A stretch of DNA of 64,000 nucleotides from Pogonophryne albipinna (GCA_028583405.1 CM053253.1:16948925-17012924), one strand, 5' to 3'; counted from the stretch's first letter, positions 45,040-56,731 are shown. Notes: a model not told the origin generated them from the sequence alone. Numbers and translations are program-made.

Positions 45040-45140
45040 TTGTATTTTCTTCCTCACTCTATCTGCACTATCTGCTGTTGTAATCATGTACATTTTCCCG
45101 TTGCTTGACAAATAAAGGATTTCTGTTTCTGATTCTGATG
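45040..45140 (+). mobile_element. Possible LINE 3' tail fragment
   Basis: The phrase cattttcccgttgcttgaca followed by aataaagga and a short repeated ttctgattctga resembles 3' ends of fish CR1/Rex-type LINEs. Too short to be secure. Confidence 0.4.
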
Positions 45141-45955
45141 CACTGACTCTTGCAAATATATTCAAAATTTTTCCTAATCACTTCATCAGATACCAAATAT
45201 CTGCCAACTGTCTTTCCAGGCCTTTGCAAACACAGTACATTGACAAGTTAGATCTTCTCAAACACCTTAATAATTCCCCTACAATTCAGTGGGACAAAGA
45301 GGGAAAATGTGGAGAGAGGCAGAAAAACAAAGGAAGGACGCCAAATAATGAGACGGCAGATGAAATTGAGCTGAACAAAAAATGCAGAAGCAATGGCTCG
45401 TCACATCGTTGTCAGTGAGTACACCTCATGTTAATGAACTTGACATGTGATGTGTTTTCATGTCTGTTTGCATAAGTTGTATCTCTGTTTCTGTGTGTAT
45501 GTGTTTGTGTGCGTGTAGATGTAGGTGTGTGTGTGTGTTGTAGGTATGTGTGTGTGTTTAGATGTTGTCTTATTAAGACATAGTGGCCTTCACATTCTTG
45601 GTTTCTAGACATCTATCAGTGTATTAATCATTTAGATGGGAGGTATGACCAGAGAAACAAACTGCATTACAGAACACAGAAATCACGCTCTAAACACAGA
45701 TTTACATACAGTACTTCATCTCCCTCTGATTGTCTCTAACATAGGTGACTAGAATGTTTAAGATAGCAAATATGTATTTTTACGAATAAACAGAGTAACT
45801 GCAAACAAGAACTTACTAATGTGATTGAACTGTATTTTCCAGCAGACAGTGCAAATATCCATTAAGCGCCGTACATGAAAGAAAACAATTACATTAGGGT
45901 CTCTGTATATTCAGAAGCCCATGCTGATTACTTAACTGTAATAAGTCTTGGCCTT
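45141..45955. other. Anonymous intergenic DNA
   Basis: No gene recognised; a scattered TG-rich stretch lies near 45495-45560. Confidence 0.5.
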
Positions 45956-46621
45956 TGCTAACCCCTCGATTCCACGGGGTCCGTCTGCGTCGCGTAACGG
46001 CTGCGCCGCGGTTTTGGTCCGGCCTCCTCCGGCGTCTACCCTACCGGGCGCGTTTCAGAAGCGGAGCGTCTTGCCTGCCGGCTCGCTGTTTTTGTTGATT
46101 TGGGCATATTTCTTGGACAGGCTACTTTGTACAGACAAAGTTCATAATAATTGTAATATCCCAGTTATAAACGACAGGAATCAAAGATGTGTTGCTGTAT
46201 TTTAGTGGTAAAAAAATGCATTTATCATCATAATTATTCTATATATAGCCTACAATTTATAAATTGTATATATAGAATAATATAATACATATAGTATACA
46301 CAGTGCCTGTAAACCGGAGGAGAACGCTGGCATTTCTCCTCCTAAAAGACTACGGAGGGATAGGGTCTGCATATTAGTTTATTTGGGGGATGGGCCGGAT
46401 GATGTCACCGGTCCACTTCCTGCCCGCCGCCTCTGCAACGCCTCGCGTCGAAAAATAGACTTCAATCCTATTTCGAGCGGAGCCCAGCGGCGAGAGCCGC
46501 GAGACGCTTCTGGGACGCTTCTGAGCCGTAACGCGGCGCGTCTGGTGGAATAGCACCCATTGACTAGAGTGGCCGCCGCGATCCTTGCGGACGCCGCGGC
46601 GCAGCCGTAACACGGCCGTAA

Positions 46622-47793
46622 CCCCTAGTTTCCACTGGGTCCGTCTGTGGCGCGTTACGGCTGCGCCGCGGTTTTGGTCCGGCCTCCTCCGGTGTCATAC
46701 CCTATCGGGCGCGTTTCACGAGCGTTTCAGAAGCATTACGGAAGCGGAGCGTCGTGCATGCCGGCTCGCAGTTCTTGTTGATTTGGGCATATTTCCTGGA
46801 CATTTGTACTTCTACAAGAAAGTAAGTAGGCTACGTAGTTAAATGGTTTATTTTTGTGTCTGTTTAAATCGTGTTTATTGTTGTTATTTCCTATTTTGTT
46901 GTGTTGTAGACTACAGACATAATTAATAATAATTGTAATAGTCCAGTTAAAAACAACATGAATCAAAGATGGGTTGCTGTATTTTAGTTGTAAAAAAAAT
47001 GCATTCATCATCATAATTATTCTATATAATTTACACACAGTGCCTGTAAACCGAAGGAGAACGCTGGCCTTTATTCTCCTACTGGAAAGACATTACATTA
47101 CATTGCATTTAGCTGACGCTTTTATCCAAAGCGACTTACAATAAGTACATTCGACCAGGAAGACACAACCTTGAAGAAAACAGAATCATATAAGTACATC
47201 AGGTTTCATAGAGCCAAACATTTCAAGTGCTACTCAACTGGCTATAGATAAGCCAGTCCTTTATTAGTATATAAGTGCTCTGTTAGCAGTTCTTTGTTAG
47301 TAGTTCTATCGCTCGAGGTGGAGTCGAAAGAGATGAGTTTTCAGTCTGCGCCGGAAGATGTGCAGGCTTTCTGCTGTCCTGATGTCAATGGGGAGCTCAT
47401 TCCACCATTTTGGAGCCAGGATAGCAAACCCACGTGTTTTTACTGATGGGAACTTGGGCTTTAAAGACTACAGAGGAGGGATGGGGGGAGGAGAAGGAAC
47501 CGGTTTTGGGGGGTGGGCCGGATGCTGTCACCGTTCCACTTCCTGCCCGACATTACCTTACGGCTGCGTCGCGTCGAAAAATAGACTTCAATCCTATTTC
47601 GAGCGGAGCCCAGCGGCGAGACGCTTCTGGGACGCTTCTGAGCCGTAATGCGGCGCGTCTGGTGGAATAGCACCCATTGACTAGAGTGGCCGCGATCTTT
47701 GCGGACGCAGCGGTGCGGACGCAGCGGTGCGGACGCAGCGGCGCAGCCGCAACGCGCCCGTAACGCGCCGCAGACGGACCCAGTGGAAACTAC
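46622..47793 (+). mobile_element. GC-rich MITE, inner copy
   Basis: It runs from ccccTAGTTTCCACTGGGTC (starting about 46622) to GACCCAGTGGAAACTA (ending about 47793), an inverted terminal pair. It is collinear with the outer copy (for example aatcaaagatgngttgctgt occurs in both at about 46180 and 46960). It is longer because of an insertion at about 47091-47465. A triplicated GCGGACGCAGCGG-type unit lies at about 47700-47745. Confidence 0.78.
47091..47465 (+). mobile_element. Inserted teleost repeat (gacgcttttatccaaagcga family)
   Basis: The phrase tttagctgacgcttttatcc, followed by aaagcgacttacaataagt, is a very common fish repeat. It is absent from the sister MITE copy at the equivalent place (46345), and aaagac flanks both sides (about 47086-47091 and 47463-47468), suggesting a short target duplication. 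Its 3' part contains the phrase gctcattccaccattttgga, typical of the same family. Class is uncertain. Confidence 0.7.
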
Positions 47794-47826
47794 GCGACGC
47801 AGATGGACCCGGTGGAATCTAGGGGT

Positions 47827-50800
47827 GAAAGTATGAAGTCATGTCTCTCACACATAATTTCTTTCTTGTTTGTGCATTCTTTATTTTCTTTTTGAGGCTT
47901 GTTAACATTATTTAACTAATACTTTAAAAATGTATACACTCTTTTTTGCACTTCAAAGAGATGTTTTTAATAGTGTAATACTATAATGTGCAGTGCACTA
48001 TTCTCAATACTTTAAGCCCTGTATTCAGCCTTGCTCTCGTTCTGTTTGTAATAATATGAATTGTTAGGGATAAAACTTGAGAGGCACTTTTATACTGCTG
48101 TGAATGCTTGCAGTCTGTTTTATTTGGCCTTTTAGAAAGCATTGCAGAGGCAAATCTCCTATCCTTTGCAGAGATAGGGTGGCCAACCATCCCGAGCGGC
48201 TGGCTTAAGCCTCCGAATTTAAGATAGGGCATTCAGGCTCAATGATTTGGTGCATTAGTGCATTAAATACGTTTTTCTCATTTTTTTTGTCTTTCAGACA
48301 TAATACCATTTCCCCATCATTAGATTTCTACACCACAATCAACATATTCCTCTCAGTGAGCTAAGTGTGAAGACTTAGATAAATATTGTACGACAATTAT
48401 CTCCATTCTGCATGATAATGCTGCCGATTTGGTTTCGACACAGCTGTCTGTTTCTTCAGAGACGGAGTCAGGGACACTTCCCATTGACAAACAAGCCAAA
48501 ATTGAGGTAAATTACCAGAGTCACAGTTAACGAATATTACATTAGCAGAAGATTGTGCAAGCATGTTGAATTAAAAGAGACAGGTCATCAGAATCTCAAT
48601 CAGGGCTGTGTGATCATGTTACCGCAGCGCCGGCAGAGCAGCTAACAGGTTGGGCCTGTCTGTGCTCTTCAGGTGACGTGACAGTTTTATCTGCTGCTTC
48701 TATTCTCTGCGAGGGGAAATGAATGGCCTGACTGGGACAACACATGCCGTGTTCTCATTAGTTAGATAAAGCATAGTGTTTGATTTACTGACCGAAGGTA
48801 CGGTTGGCTTGACAACGTCATGATGTGATAGACTGCTCAGACTGATCTTATTGCACATAACCCTCAAACATATCTTACCAGAAGATTAATCTGTTTTAGG
48901 TCAAAAGAGGTGAGGAACACATGTATGTGTTGCTGATATGAATTATCTCTTTTTTTCCCCCTTCTTATAGAGTTTAGGTTCGTTACAGGTGTATTCAAAT
49001 GGTAAATAAACTAATACATTCACAAAATGTCAAAAAAGGTAATGTTATGACATGTATTCTCTTTATTTCAAATGACACTTATCTGAACTGGGCAGAAAAA
49101 GTATGACAGATTTTTCAGACTTATTTTGTGTCGAGCATCTACAAAACCATGACGTGTCTTTCTGCTGTGTGTTGCCATGGCACCACCCCCCCCCCCCCTG
49201 CTGTCAATGTGCACACACCAAAGTGCTTTGATATATACTGTGACATGACAGAATAATTGTGATGTGTAAAGGGGGGAAAAAGGCCTCTGATGAACAAGAG
49301 AGATATAGGAAAATAGGCCATTTACTACTGTATTGTATTAAACGACCCCCAAAGGTGACGTGTTCCCTGACTGATGTTAATCAGTCGTCACTTAGCAACA
49401 GACCCTTTTCACAGCAGATATTTCAACTTGCCATAGTGGGAATAGCAGGTGTAATTAACTATAATAAAGATAAAGATACCTGGCAAGCTATATCCAGAAA
49501 TTTCTTATTGTTCATGCTGGCTTACGGTGTACTGAGACTGAGCCCCTGTTACAGGGATACTTTTATCTTTCCTGCTTTGTCATATGTCGTATGTCATGTC
49601 AAAATGTATAATGTGTAAATATCTGGTTCACCTACAGCTAACTCTTTCTCTCCCTGTTGTCAGAACTAATGTGTACTTCAATCAATTTAAAATTATTTCA
49701 GCTGATTTAACAACCTCACCTGAAATTACATGAATGCCCTCAAACTGATCATAGCTGCCTCCGTTTGAACTGAATCAACATTTGAGATAACAGAACTTTA
49801 TCTGCCATGATCTCCCCTCGCTGCTTCTCTGATCTCTGTTTTCATAATGAGACCTTGAGAGGGCCGGTTAGGCTAATACGAATCAGTTCAGATGTCTACA
49901 CTTGGCTGATTGCTTTTCTTTAAATCAGTTTGAATGACTTCATCTCCTTTATTCTCCTGCTGTGATTTCCCATGAGTTTTACACTTTCCCTTAAGCATGT
50001 GTTTGTGTGTGCTCAAGTGTGAGGCAATGAGTGTATGTGCTTCCTAGAACATTTGCTGGAAAGGCTGTCGAGAGTGCTATGAAAGCAATACACCATTCTG
50101 TTGCTGCTTTAGTCCTTTCATGACAGTGATGAAGAAGAATAGTGATTGGTCAATTAGCCACCTCTGCTACAGTGTTGACAATGATCATGTTTGGTTAAAA
50201 AATCCTGCTCAGATGTGTTTCTTAAAGGCACGGCTCATGGTCCAACTGTAAACATATGGTCATTTGGTCACACACAGCCAAGAGGTCCACAAAGTTGTTA
50301 ATGTGATTTTTAAACAAAAGACTAAAATAGAAGAAAACAGTTTAGATACTGAGTAAAATGTTGAGTAAGTCAATCCATTGTTGCCCCTCTTTCCCCACCT
50401 TTATGATCAGTGGTAATGAGTTTAAAGAAACAAGTATAGGCAGTTTTTATGAATTCAAGCGAAAAGAATAATGTAGGTCTTTTAATGTCTCCATGACAGG
50501 CTCACACACATTTGTATTTGTGTATCTTTTCTTTTAACACTTGAAGTCCACAGACCGGGTTCCATATATAATTTAAGGTGATTTACAACCAAACCTGTAG
50601 GCCATACATTATTTAGAAGATACCTGGCAAGAGTTACAGACCATGTTAGTGCTGTTGTGTCATCCATGAGGCAGTCTCCCAACTAGCCCCATGGTGTCAA
50701 TGAAAAAAGAGCTAGAAAGTTGAAAGGTCACAGTGGCGTAGCCAGTGGGTTGAGAGCACCTTACAAAGGCTCAGCTCTCCACATGACACTTTATACAGCA

Positions 50801-53377
50801 TGACCTTCGATCACAGCGTGACTGTGTCTTTTGTGCTGTACATTTTTGAGCCCCAGCTAAAAGCTTTTCCAGGCTCCTTTGAGGAAATAGATTTGGTCAT
50901 GGAGAGAAGAGAGTGACACAAAAAGGCAATCTATACTGTCGGATCTGCAATCTTTTCCTCTTTCTCCCTCTCATGGTTTCTCTTATTCCGGTAGAAATGG
51001 TGAAAGAAAACCGCAGAGTTTTCTTTAGAATCCCTCCTTGGACAACTATCTCTCATGGCTGAATGAGTGTAGAAGAGTCAAGGTGTTTACTTGCCTGCCT
51101 TCTGGTTAGACGCAAGCACTCAAGGTCATTGACAAATGTACTTGTAAGTAAATGTTTTGTTGTGAACAACATTAGCCTCCCTTAACTTTACTTTTACAAT
51201 AAAACGTTTTAAACCTCATAATAAATCTCAGTTCAGAAAAGGTTTCCCACATGTTGTGTAAATCAGGGTTAGTGGGAGATAATTGCAAAAACATGGCTCA
51301 GGGTCTTTCAATCATTAAGTCTGCATATTTTATAATCTGGTCACAGAAGCTGAGACTTTACCCCGGGCTGCGAGAGACTGATGTCTTTATAGACAGCTTT
51401 TATCCTTTGATCCTCTTTATTGACAACCAAGATGGACCAGATCAGAAGCTGTTGCAACACTGTATGTGAAGATTAAAGTTAGCAACACCCAACCTCCTGT
51501 ACGACCGTAGTAGCCTGAGATGTTGAACTGCTTTTACTAATGCAGCTGTGTGCGTTTGTATGAGTTTATATGAGTGACAGAGAGATTTGCAAAGCAGGAG
51601 GCATGATCATTTGTAATCATCTCACCGTATGTTACATGCAGGGCTGTGTGCGCCTGCTGTGACAGCTCAAGAGTGATGCAATAAAAAAGAGCAGAGAGAA
51701 ACAGTTGAGGAACGCGCCTGGACTGCATAAATACTGTAGCTTCAATGGAGACATATTTTCTTAAATGGGGCCAAACAAATCCAGTCCTGCATGAGATAGA
51801 ATATAACATAGGTGAGAAAAAACATTTGCTTTGGTGAAAAAAATTAATTTGTGATTTATAAAATCATGAATAATCTTTCCTTCATCAGGTAGGTGTTTAT
51901 AATATCTGTTATTTTGAATCACTGTGAAAGGGCCAAAAGAACAACATAATGTGCTAATTGCAATGCATTTCACTCTTTGTCATTGTGTTGACACCTGATG
52001 GTGCCAAATGACAAGTCAGAGGGTTACTAAAATCATAAAGAATCATCCTCTTGGGACCATGAACACCATTAGAAACAACAGTATTGAACAGGAACACACA
52101 ACAGATACACTGAACGACCTGATCCATCCTTAGACCCCTCCAATCATGAAACAAAACCATACAGAGAAAAAAATCATTTAAAATGACTACAAATCCTTTT
52201 TAGAATAAAAAGAGGAACCAAGCCAGCAGACTGACTTATTTACTTTTAATATAAAAGACACAAATCTTGCAAATGTCAGAAAGAGATACCCCAGCAGACG
52301 TATTTCTAACTGAATCCTTATTTTTCCCATTCTGATAGCAGATGACAGAAACATATGACAGCTCTGTAAGGCCTTTCCAAATGCCTAAAGTTATTTCAAT
52401 CCTATGTCAATAAAAGTGTTTTCTATACAGTACTTTAAGGTAAGTCAAACACATTTACTGTGTAGATTAACCTCTGTAGAAGGGCATTTTAATATTGGAA
52501 TTTAGCCACAGCAACACATTTCTTAAGTCAATTTCACCACAGATATTGCCTAAAAAATAAGAGTTAAATCGAAACCTCTCTTATACAGAGTTGTAGCACA
52601 TGTGCAAACTGTAACTATATATACAACACATATGAACTGTATATAAATATAAACTATATGTGTTCAAATATAAGCTTCACAGATAAGGTTTATTGTAATA
52701 GACGGGCAATTCATAAAAAAGTGTGTATATCTGATGCTTCTCAAGGGCTTGCTCTAGTACTCTGTGAGGGGAGCACTTGTAAAAGGCCTGCTTTGTGAAA
52801 GAGAAAATCCCACACAGGCAATATTGTTGCTCTGGAAGAGTATTTCATCAGTCTGTGATCTTGCTCATGTACAAATTATACAAACACACACACACACACA
52901 CACACAGATACACATGCACACACGCACAAATGCACAAGGACACATGGAGAGAAACAGAAAAGTAGAAAGAGAGGTGTGTGTGATTCAGATGGAGAAACCT
53001 TTGTTAAAAATGGATCAATAACCTTTATCCTACCAACTAAGGTACATACAGACCCCAGATGCATGCTATTTGTCATATCCCAAAATGCTTTCATTACAAT
53101 TTTCAATGACTGTCAATCTTTTTTTTCTTATTGAATTCATATCATGGAAAAATGTGTTGCAAGTGTTACTTTCATAGTGTGTGATACTATGAGGGAGGGT
53201 AGGAGCACTCAGTCACTCATTTTCAGGGGTTTACAACAGATGAAACACATCATTCCTCAGTCCACTTGTTTTACACAATATGCCAAACAATTGTAACTTT
53301 TATACCTATTATGCTATTTTTCAACAATATATTATAGGTCTCAGATATATACAAAACATGTCTCTGGAGTGTTTGGC
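47827..53377. other. Anonymous intergenic DNA, about 5.5 kb
   Basis: No gene recognised. A C13 homopolymer lies at 49186-49198 and a short (CA)n at 52884-52906. All open frames are short and without domains. The largest is 119 codons (49259-49618, plus) with no recognisable motif. Confidence 0.55.
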
Positions 53378-55237
53378 TCAAATTGCCACAAAACTAGGGC
53401 CACCAGGGTGGGTGGAGGGGGTCAGGAGGACGGGTTTGGGCTGACAACCCAGGAGCACAGCGGAGGACCCGGAAAGGATCTCGGGCGGACGGCCCGGGGG
53501 CAAGGCAGAAGCCGAGAAGGGGGACTCGGGAGGACGGACCGGGTGCAAGGCAGAGTCCAAGGTGGGGGACTCGGGCGGACGGCCCAGGGGCAAGGCAGAG
53601 TCCATGGTGTGGCGAAGGCCACAGCGGGCAAACTCAGGGGGCCGAGCATGAGGGCGAAGGCAGCGGCAGGAAGAGTCAGGGGGCCGGGCCCGAGGGCGAG
53701 GACCGCGGCAGGAAGAGTCAGGGGGCCGGGCCCGAGGGCGAAGACCGCGGCACTCAGGGGGCCGGGCTCGAGGGCGAAGACCAGACAGCTCCGGAGGCCG
53801 GGCAGGACCCGGTGTCGGCCGAACAGGAACCGGAGCCGGTGGGACAGGCTTCGGCAGGATCCCCCACGGAAGAGGACCAGGAGTTGGCAGGACCCCCGGC
53901 GAGACAGGTGATGGCGCGGCCTCCAATGGAACAGGACAAGGGGTTGGCAGGACCCCCGGCAGAAGAGTTGTCGGCGGGACCCCCAGAGGAACAGGACATA
54001 GGATTGGCAGGAGAGTAGTCGGCAGGACCCCCAACGGGACAGGACATAGGATTGGCAGGACCCCCGGCAGGAGAGTAGTCGGCGGGACCCCCAACGGGAC
54101 AGAACATAGAGTTGGCAGGACCCCCAGCGGAACCTCCAACGGGACGGGACATAGGGTTGGCAGGACCCCCGGCAGGAGAGTAGTCGGCGGGGCCTCCAAC
54201 GGCATAGGACTTAGGGTTGGCAGGACCCCCGGCAGAAGAGTAGTCGGCGGGGCCTCCAACGGCACAGGACATAGGGTTGGCAGGACCCCCGGCAGAAGAG
54301 TAGTCGGCAGGACCCCCAACGGGACAGGACATAGGGTTGGCAGGACCCCCGGCAGGAGAGTAGTCGGCGGGACCTCCAACGGGACAGGACAAGGAGCTGG
54401 CAGGACCCCCAGCGGAACCTCCAACGGCACTTCAGTAGCGACTTGAGTAGGAACTTGAGTAGGGACTGGAGAGGGAACTCGAGAGGGGACTCGAGAGGGG
54501 ACTCGAGAGAGGGCTTGAGAGGGGACTTGAGAGGGAACTCGAGAGATGACTTGAGAGGGAACTCGAGAGATGACTTGAGAGGGAACTCGAGAGGGAACTC
54601 GAGAGGAGACTCGAAAGGTGACTTGAGAGGGGACTAGAGAAGAAACTGGAGAGGGAACTTGAGAGGGGACTAGGGAAGGGACTAGAGAAGGGACTAGAGA
54701 AGGGACTAGAGAAGGGCCTTGGGAAGGGACTAGAGAAGGGCCTTGGGAAGGGACTAGAGGAGGAACTAGAGAGGGGACTAAAGAAGGGACTAGAGAAGGG
54801 ACTAAAGTAGGGACTTGGGAAGGGACTAGAGGAGGGACTAGGGAAGGGACTGGAGAGGGGACTAGGGAAGGGACTAGAGGAGGGACTAGAGGAGGGACCA
54901 TGGCTGCTGGGGCCGGAACCAGGGCCGGAACTATGGCTTCTGGGGCTGGGACCCTGGCTGCTGGGGCCGGTACCGGAGCCGGAACCATGGCTGCTGGGGC
55001 TAGGACCGGAGCCGGAACCATGGCTGCCGGTGCTGGAATCCTGGCCTTGCGTTTCCTTCCATGCTGCCTTGAAGCCTTGTGGAGGCTCAGAGGTCCTCCA
55101 AAAGCCAGACGAGACCCAGCGAAAGGGTTCTTGAAAGGAGCCTTGTTGGGAACTGTGGCCGGCAGGAGGCTAGCATGCCAGGGGCTAGCAGGCCGGGAAA
55201 CAGGTTTGACCTCAAAGCTACCGAAAAAGTCCTCCAC
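53378..55237 (-). CDS. Proline-rich gag-like ORF built from tandem repeats
   Basis: A 619-codon frame opens from ATG 55237. In the same frame another 54 codons reach back to ATG 55399 (MDPADSLYEVTYN...), separated by TAA at 55280-55282. The N-terminus contains ELLPEWVEDFFG and a short basic stretch GRKRKAR, then an Ala/Pro/Val array (about residues 70-115), a VPSL-type tetrapeptide array (about 115-270), a 20-residue array with TTLLPGVLPT (about 280-450) and a C-terminal RPRARPPDSS-type array. There are no other domains, signal peptide or membrane segments. Long, open and repeat-built: it may be a real product of a non-autonomous LTR element, or an ORF kept open by repeat units that are multiples of three. 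Function is unknown. Confidence 0.5.
   Translation of the reverse strand: MEDFFGSFEVKPVSRPASPWHASLLPATVPNKAPFKNPFAGSRLAFGGPLSLHKASRQHGRKRKARIPAPAAMVPAPVLAPAAMVPAPVPAPAARVPAPEAIVPALVPAPAAMVPPLVPPLVPSLVPSPVPSLVPPLVPSQVPTLVPSLVPSLVPSLVPPLVPSQGPSLVPSQGPSLVPSLVPSLVPSLVPSQVPSPVSSLVPSQVTFRVSSRVPSRVPSQVISRVPSQVISRVPSQVPSQALSRVPSRVPSRVPSPVPTQVPTQVATEVPLEVPLGVLPAPCPVPLEVPPTTLLPGVLPTLCPVPLGVLPTTLLPGVLPTLCPVPLEAPPTTLLPGVLPTLSPMPLEAPPTTLLPGVLPTLCPVPLEVPLGVLPTLCSVPLGVPPTTLLPGVLPILCPVPLGVLPTTLLPILCPVPLGVPPTTLLPGVLPTPCPVPLEAAPSPVSPGVLPTPGPLPWGILPKPVPPAPVPVRPTPGPARPPELSGLRPRARPPECRGLRPRARPPDSSCRGPRPRARPPDSSCRCLRPHARPPEFARCGLRHTMDSALPLGRPPESPTLDSALHPVRPPESPFSASALPPGRPPEILSGSSAVLLGCQPKPVLLTPSTHPGGPSFVAI
53460..53795. 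repeat. Minisatellite array 1 (about 60-bp and 42-bp units)
   Basis: About three units of roughly 60 bases with ctcgggcggacggccc-type cores, followed by about four units of roughly 42 bases with gggggccgggcccgagggcg. Unit lengths are multiples of three. Confidence 0.75.
53881..54430. repeat. Minisatellite array 2 (60-bp unit, about 9 copies)
   Basis: Units begin ggnttggcaggacccccggc and repeat every 60 bases, with two shortened copies (48 bases or fewer) near 54001 and 54120. It encodes a 20-residue repeat on the minus strand. Confidence 0.9.
54440..54900. repeat. Minisatellite array 3 (12-15 bp units)
   Basis: Units such as gggactagagaa and gggaactcgaga repeat throughout. They encode VPSL/VPSQ-type tetrapeptides on the minus strand. 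Confidence 0.9.
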
Positions 55238-55417
55238 CCACTCGGGAAGTAACTCCTTTAACCAGGGCCTTGAGGTTACTTATTGGCGTGCCGTTGAGAT
55301 AATTGACTGCCTCTCTTCACTACTGGAGGCATATCGACAGTCGTTTTTAAAGCACATTAGGTTGTACGTCACCTCGTACAGGCTGTCTGCTGGGTCCATC
55401 TTTTGGTTGGTTCGTTC

Positions 55418-55799
55418 TGTTACGGTGAGTGAAGCAGGCAGGACCCAAATGCAGAAAAAACTGAAAATACCTTTATTTCAAGGATATGGCACACGGACAA
55501 TCAGAATACTCCCCGGTGAACACAGTCACAGACAAACGACGAACCAACACAGGAAGAGACAAGACTAAATACAGGGAGGAATAATCACAAGACGAGAAAC
55601 AGCCGGGCAGGGGAGGAGAAACACAAGGGCCACAGGTGAACACAATCAGACAACTAGACACACCAGGGAAACTAACGACAGGAGGAAAAACACAGGGAAA
55701 AGGACCAGACAATATACCAAGAGGAAAACATGACCGGGAGAACAGCAAAACACCCAAAACAAGACATACAAAACAAGACATAACACAATAATCGTAACA
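55418..55799 (-). repeat. Gypsy-like LTR, 382 bp
   Basis: Its ends are TGTTACG and CGTAACA as perfect 7-bp inverted repeats with TG...CA termini. On the minus strand an AATAAAG polyadenylation-like signal lies about 55 bases before the 3' edge. Only one LTR is present in this window. Confidence 0.78.
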
Positions 55800-55801
55800 G
55801 T

Positions 55802-56731
55802 ACTCTGTACATTAATGACTTGCCTAATGTATGTCCTGAGTTGAATGTACAAATGTATGCCGATGATGCGGTCATCTTTATACACGGGGAAAACACTGAA
55901 ATGATTGCATCTTGTCTCTCTAATGCATTGGACAAGGTTCAACACTGGCTGAACAACATTTGCTTACAGTTAAACGTAAAAAAAAACAGTGTGCATGATG
56001 TTCAGTAAACGACCAGTCAAAATCGAAGCATCCAACGTGTTTTTAAACGGAGCAGAAATAGAACAAGTCTCCCACTTCAAGTATCTTGTAGTCATACTGG
56101 ACTCGAACTTGACTTTTAAGAAACATATCAAGAAGGTATCCAATACTATTAAATTCAACTTGCAACATTTTAAACACATTAGACCTTTCTTAACTGTCAA
56201 TGCTGCAAAGTCATACCTCCACTGTATGATTCTATCCCACATTGAATACTGTTTGACAAACTGGTCGTTTGCTTGTGCCACAAACCTTAAACCAATAGAA
56301 CAGCTGTACAAGAGAGCTATCAAGGTGTTTGACAGAAAGCCGTATTCATACCACCACTGTACCATCTTTGAAAAACACAATTTCTTAAGTTTTGACAATT
56401 TTAAGTCTTTTAAAAGTATGTGCTTTATTTATAAATGTTTACATGACTGGCCCCCCCTCCCTTAGGAAAATTCATCCACAAAAAGCACACTGGACGCTGC
56501 ACTAGGTCAGAAACCAGAGGAGACTGTGAGGTCCACGGTGGACCTCACAGTCTCCTCTGGTTTCTGACCCACCGCAGACGGACCACTTTTGGACAAAATG
56601 TGCTCTCCATTAAAGGCAGCTCATTGTGGAATAGCCTCCCAACTGAGATACGGGATTGTCCCACTCTCAATAGCTTCAAAGGTCAACTCAAAGAATGGTT
56701 GAGAAACAAACATCCGTGCAATCACCGCTAA
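55802..56731 (+). pseudogene. LINE reverse transcriptase, C-terminal half
   Basis: The frame starts TLYINDLP and reaches YADDAVIF (motif C) within 20 codons. One extra A in a run of nine (near 55978-55986) shifts the frame; the sequence resumes as CMMFSKRP at 55989-56465 with HFKYL, the ILDSNLTFKKHI block and IEYCLTNW. Another shift falls in a C run near 56451-56457. The last part, continuing past an inverted duplication at 56506-56568, ends at TAA 56729-56731 after SLWNSLP and LKEWLRN. At least three lesions, with no 5' half. Confidence 0.88.
56506..56568. repeat. Perfect inverted duplication, 31-bp arms, 1-base spacer
   Basis: Arms 56506-56536 and 56538-56568 are exact reverse complements. 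The left arm is native LINE coding sequence (SETRGDCEV); the right arm is an inverted copy of it, after which native coding resumes. Confidence 0.97.

Larger units (their letters stand above)
45956..47826 (+). mobile_element. GC-rich MITE, outer copy, with a second copy nested near its 3' end
   Basis: The outer copy starts cccctcgattccacggggtc and its matching inverted end is ggacccggtggaatctaggg at 47805-47824. Its body (45956-46620) is GC-rich at both flanks and AT-rich in the centre, and contains an AT palindrome around 46230-46275. Near its right end the sequence is interrupted by a sister copy. No coding sequence is seen; a 79-codon minus frame (46374-46613) recurs in both copies but is part of the repeat. 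No target duplication is obvious. Confidence 0.75.
53378..55799 (-). mobile_element. Gypsy-like LTR element fragment: LTR plus proline-rich ORF
   Basis: Read on the minus strand: an LTR of 382 bp (TGTTACG...CGTAACA), a short untranslated link, an ATG at 55399, and a long Pro-rich ORF. The opening MDPAD fits gag of certain fish Ty3/gypsy elements. No protease, RT, RNase H, integrase or second LTR is found to the left, so this is either a truncated copy or a non-autonomous LTR element. One in-frame TAA interrupts the ORF at its codon 40. Confidence 0.65.

Noticed and set aside
53369..53911. 180-codon plus-strand Gly/Arg-rich frame
   Set aside because: Antisense of the proline-rich minus-strand ORF; arises from the same tandem repeats.
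53881..54430. CRISPR-like regular repeats
   Set aside because: Units are contiguous with no unique spacers, GC-rich and in frame; a minisatellite in a vertebrate genome.
55646..55945. Hydrophobic minus-strand frames over the LTR
   Set aside because: The LTR's T-rich sequence gives Phe/Leu/Val/Cys runs; no membrane-protein context.
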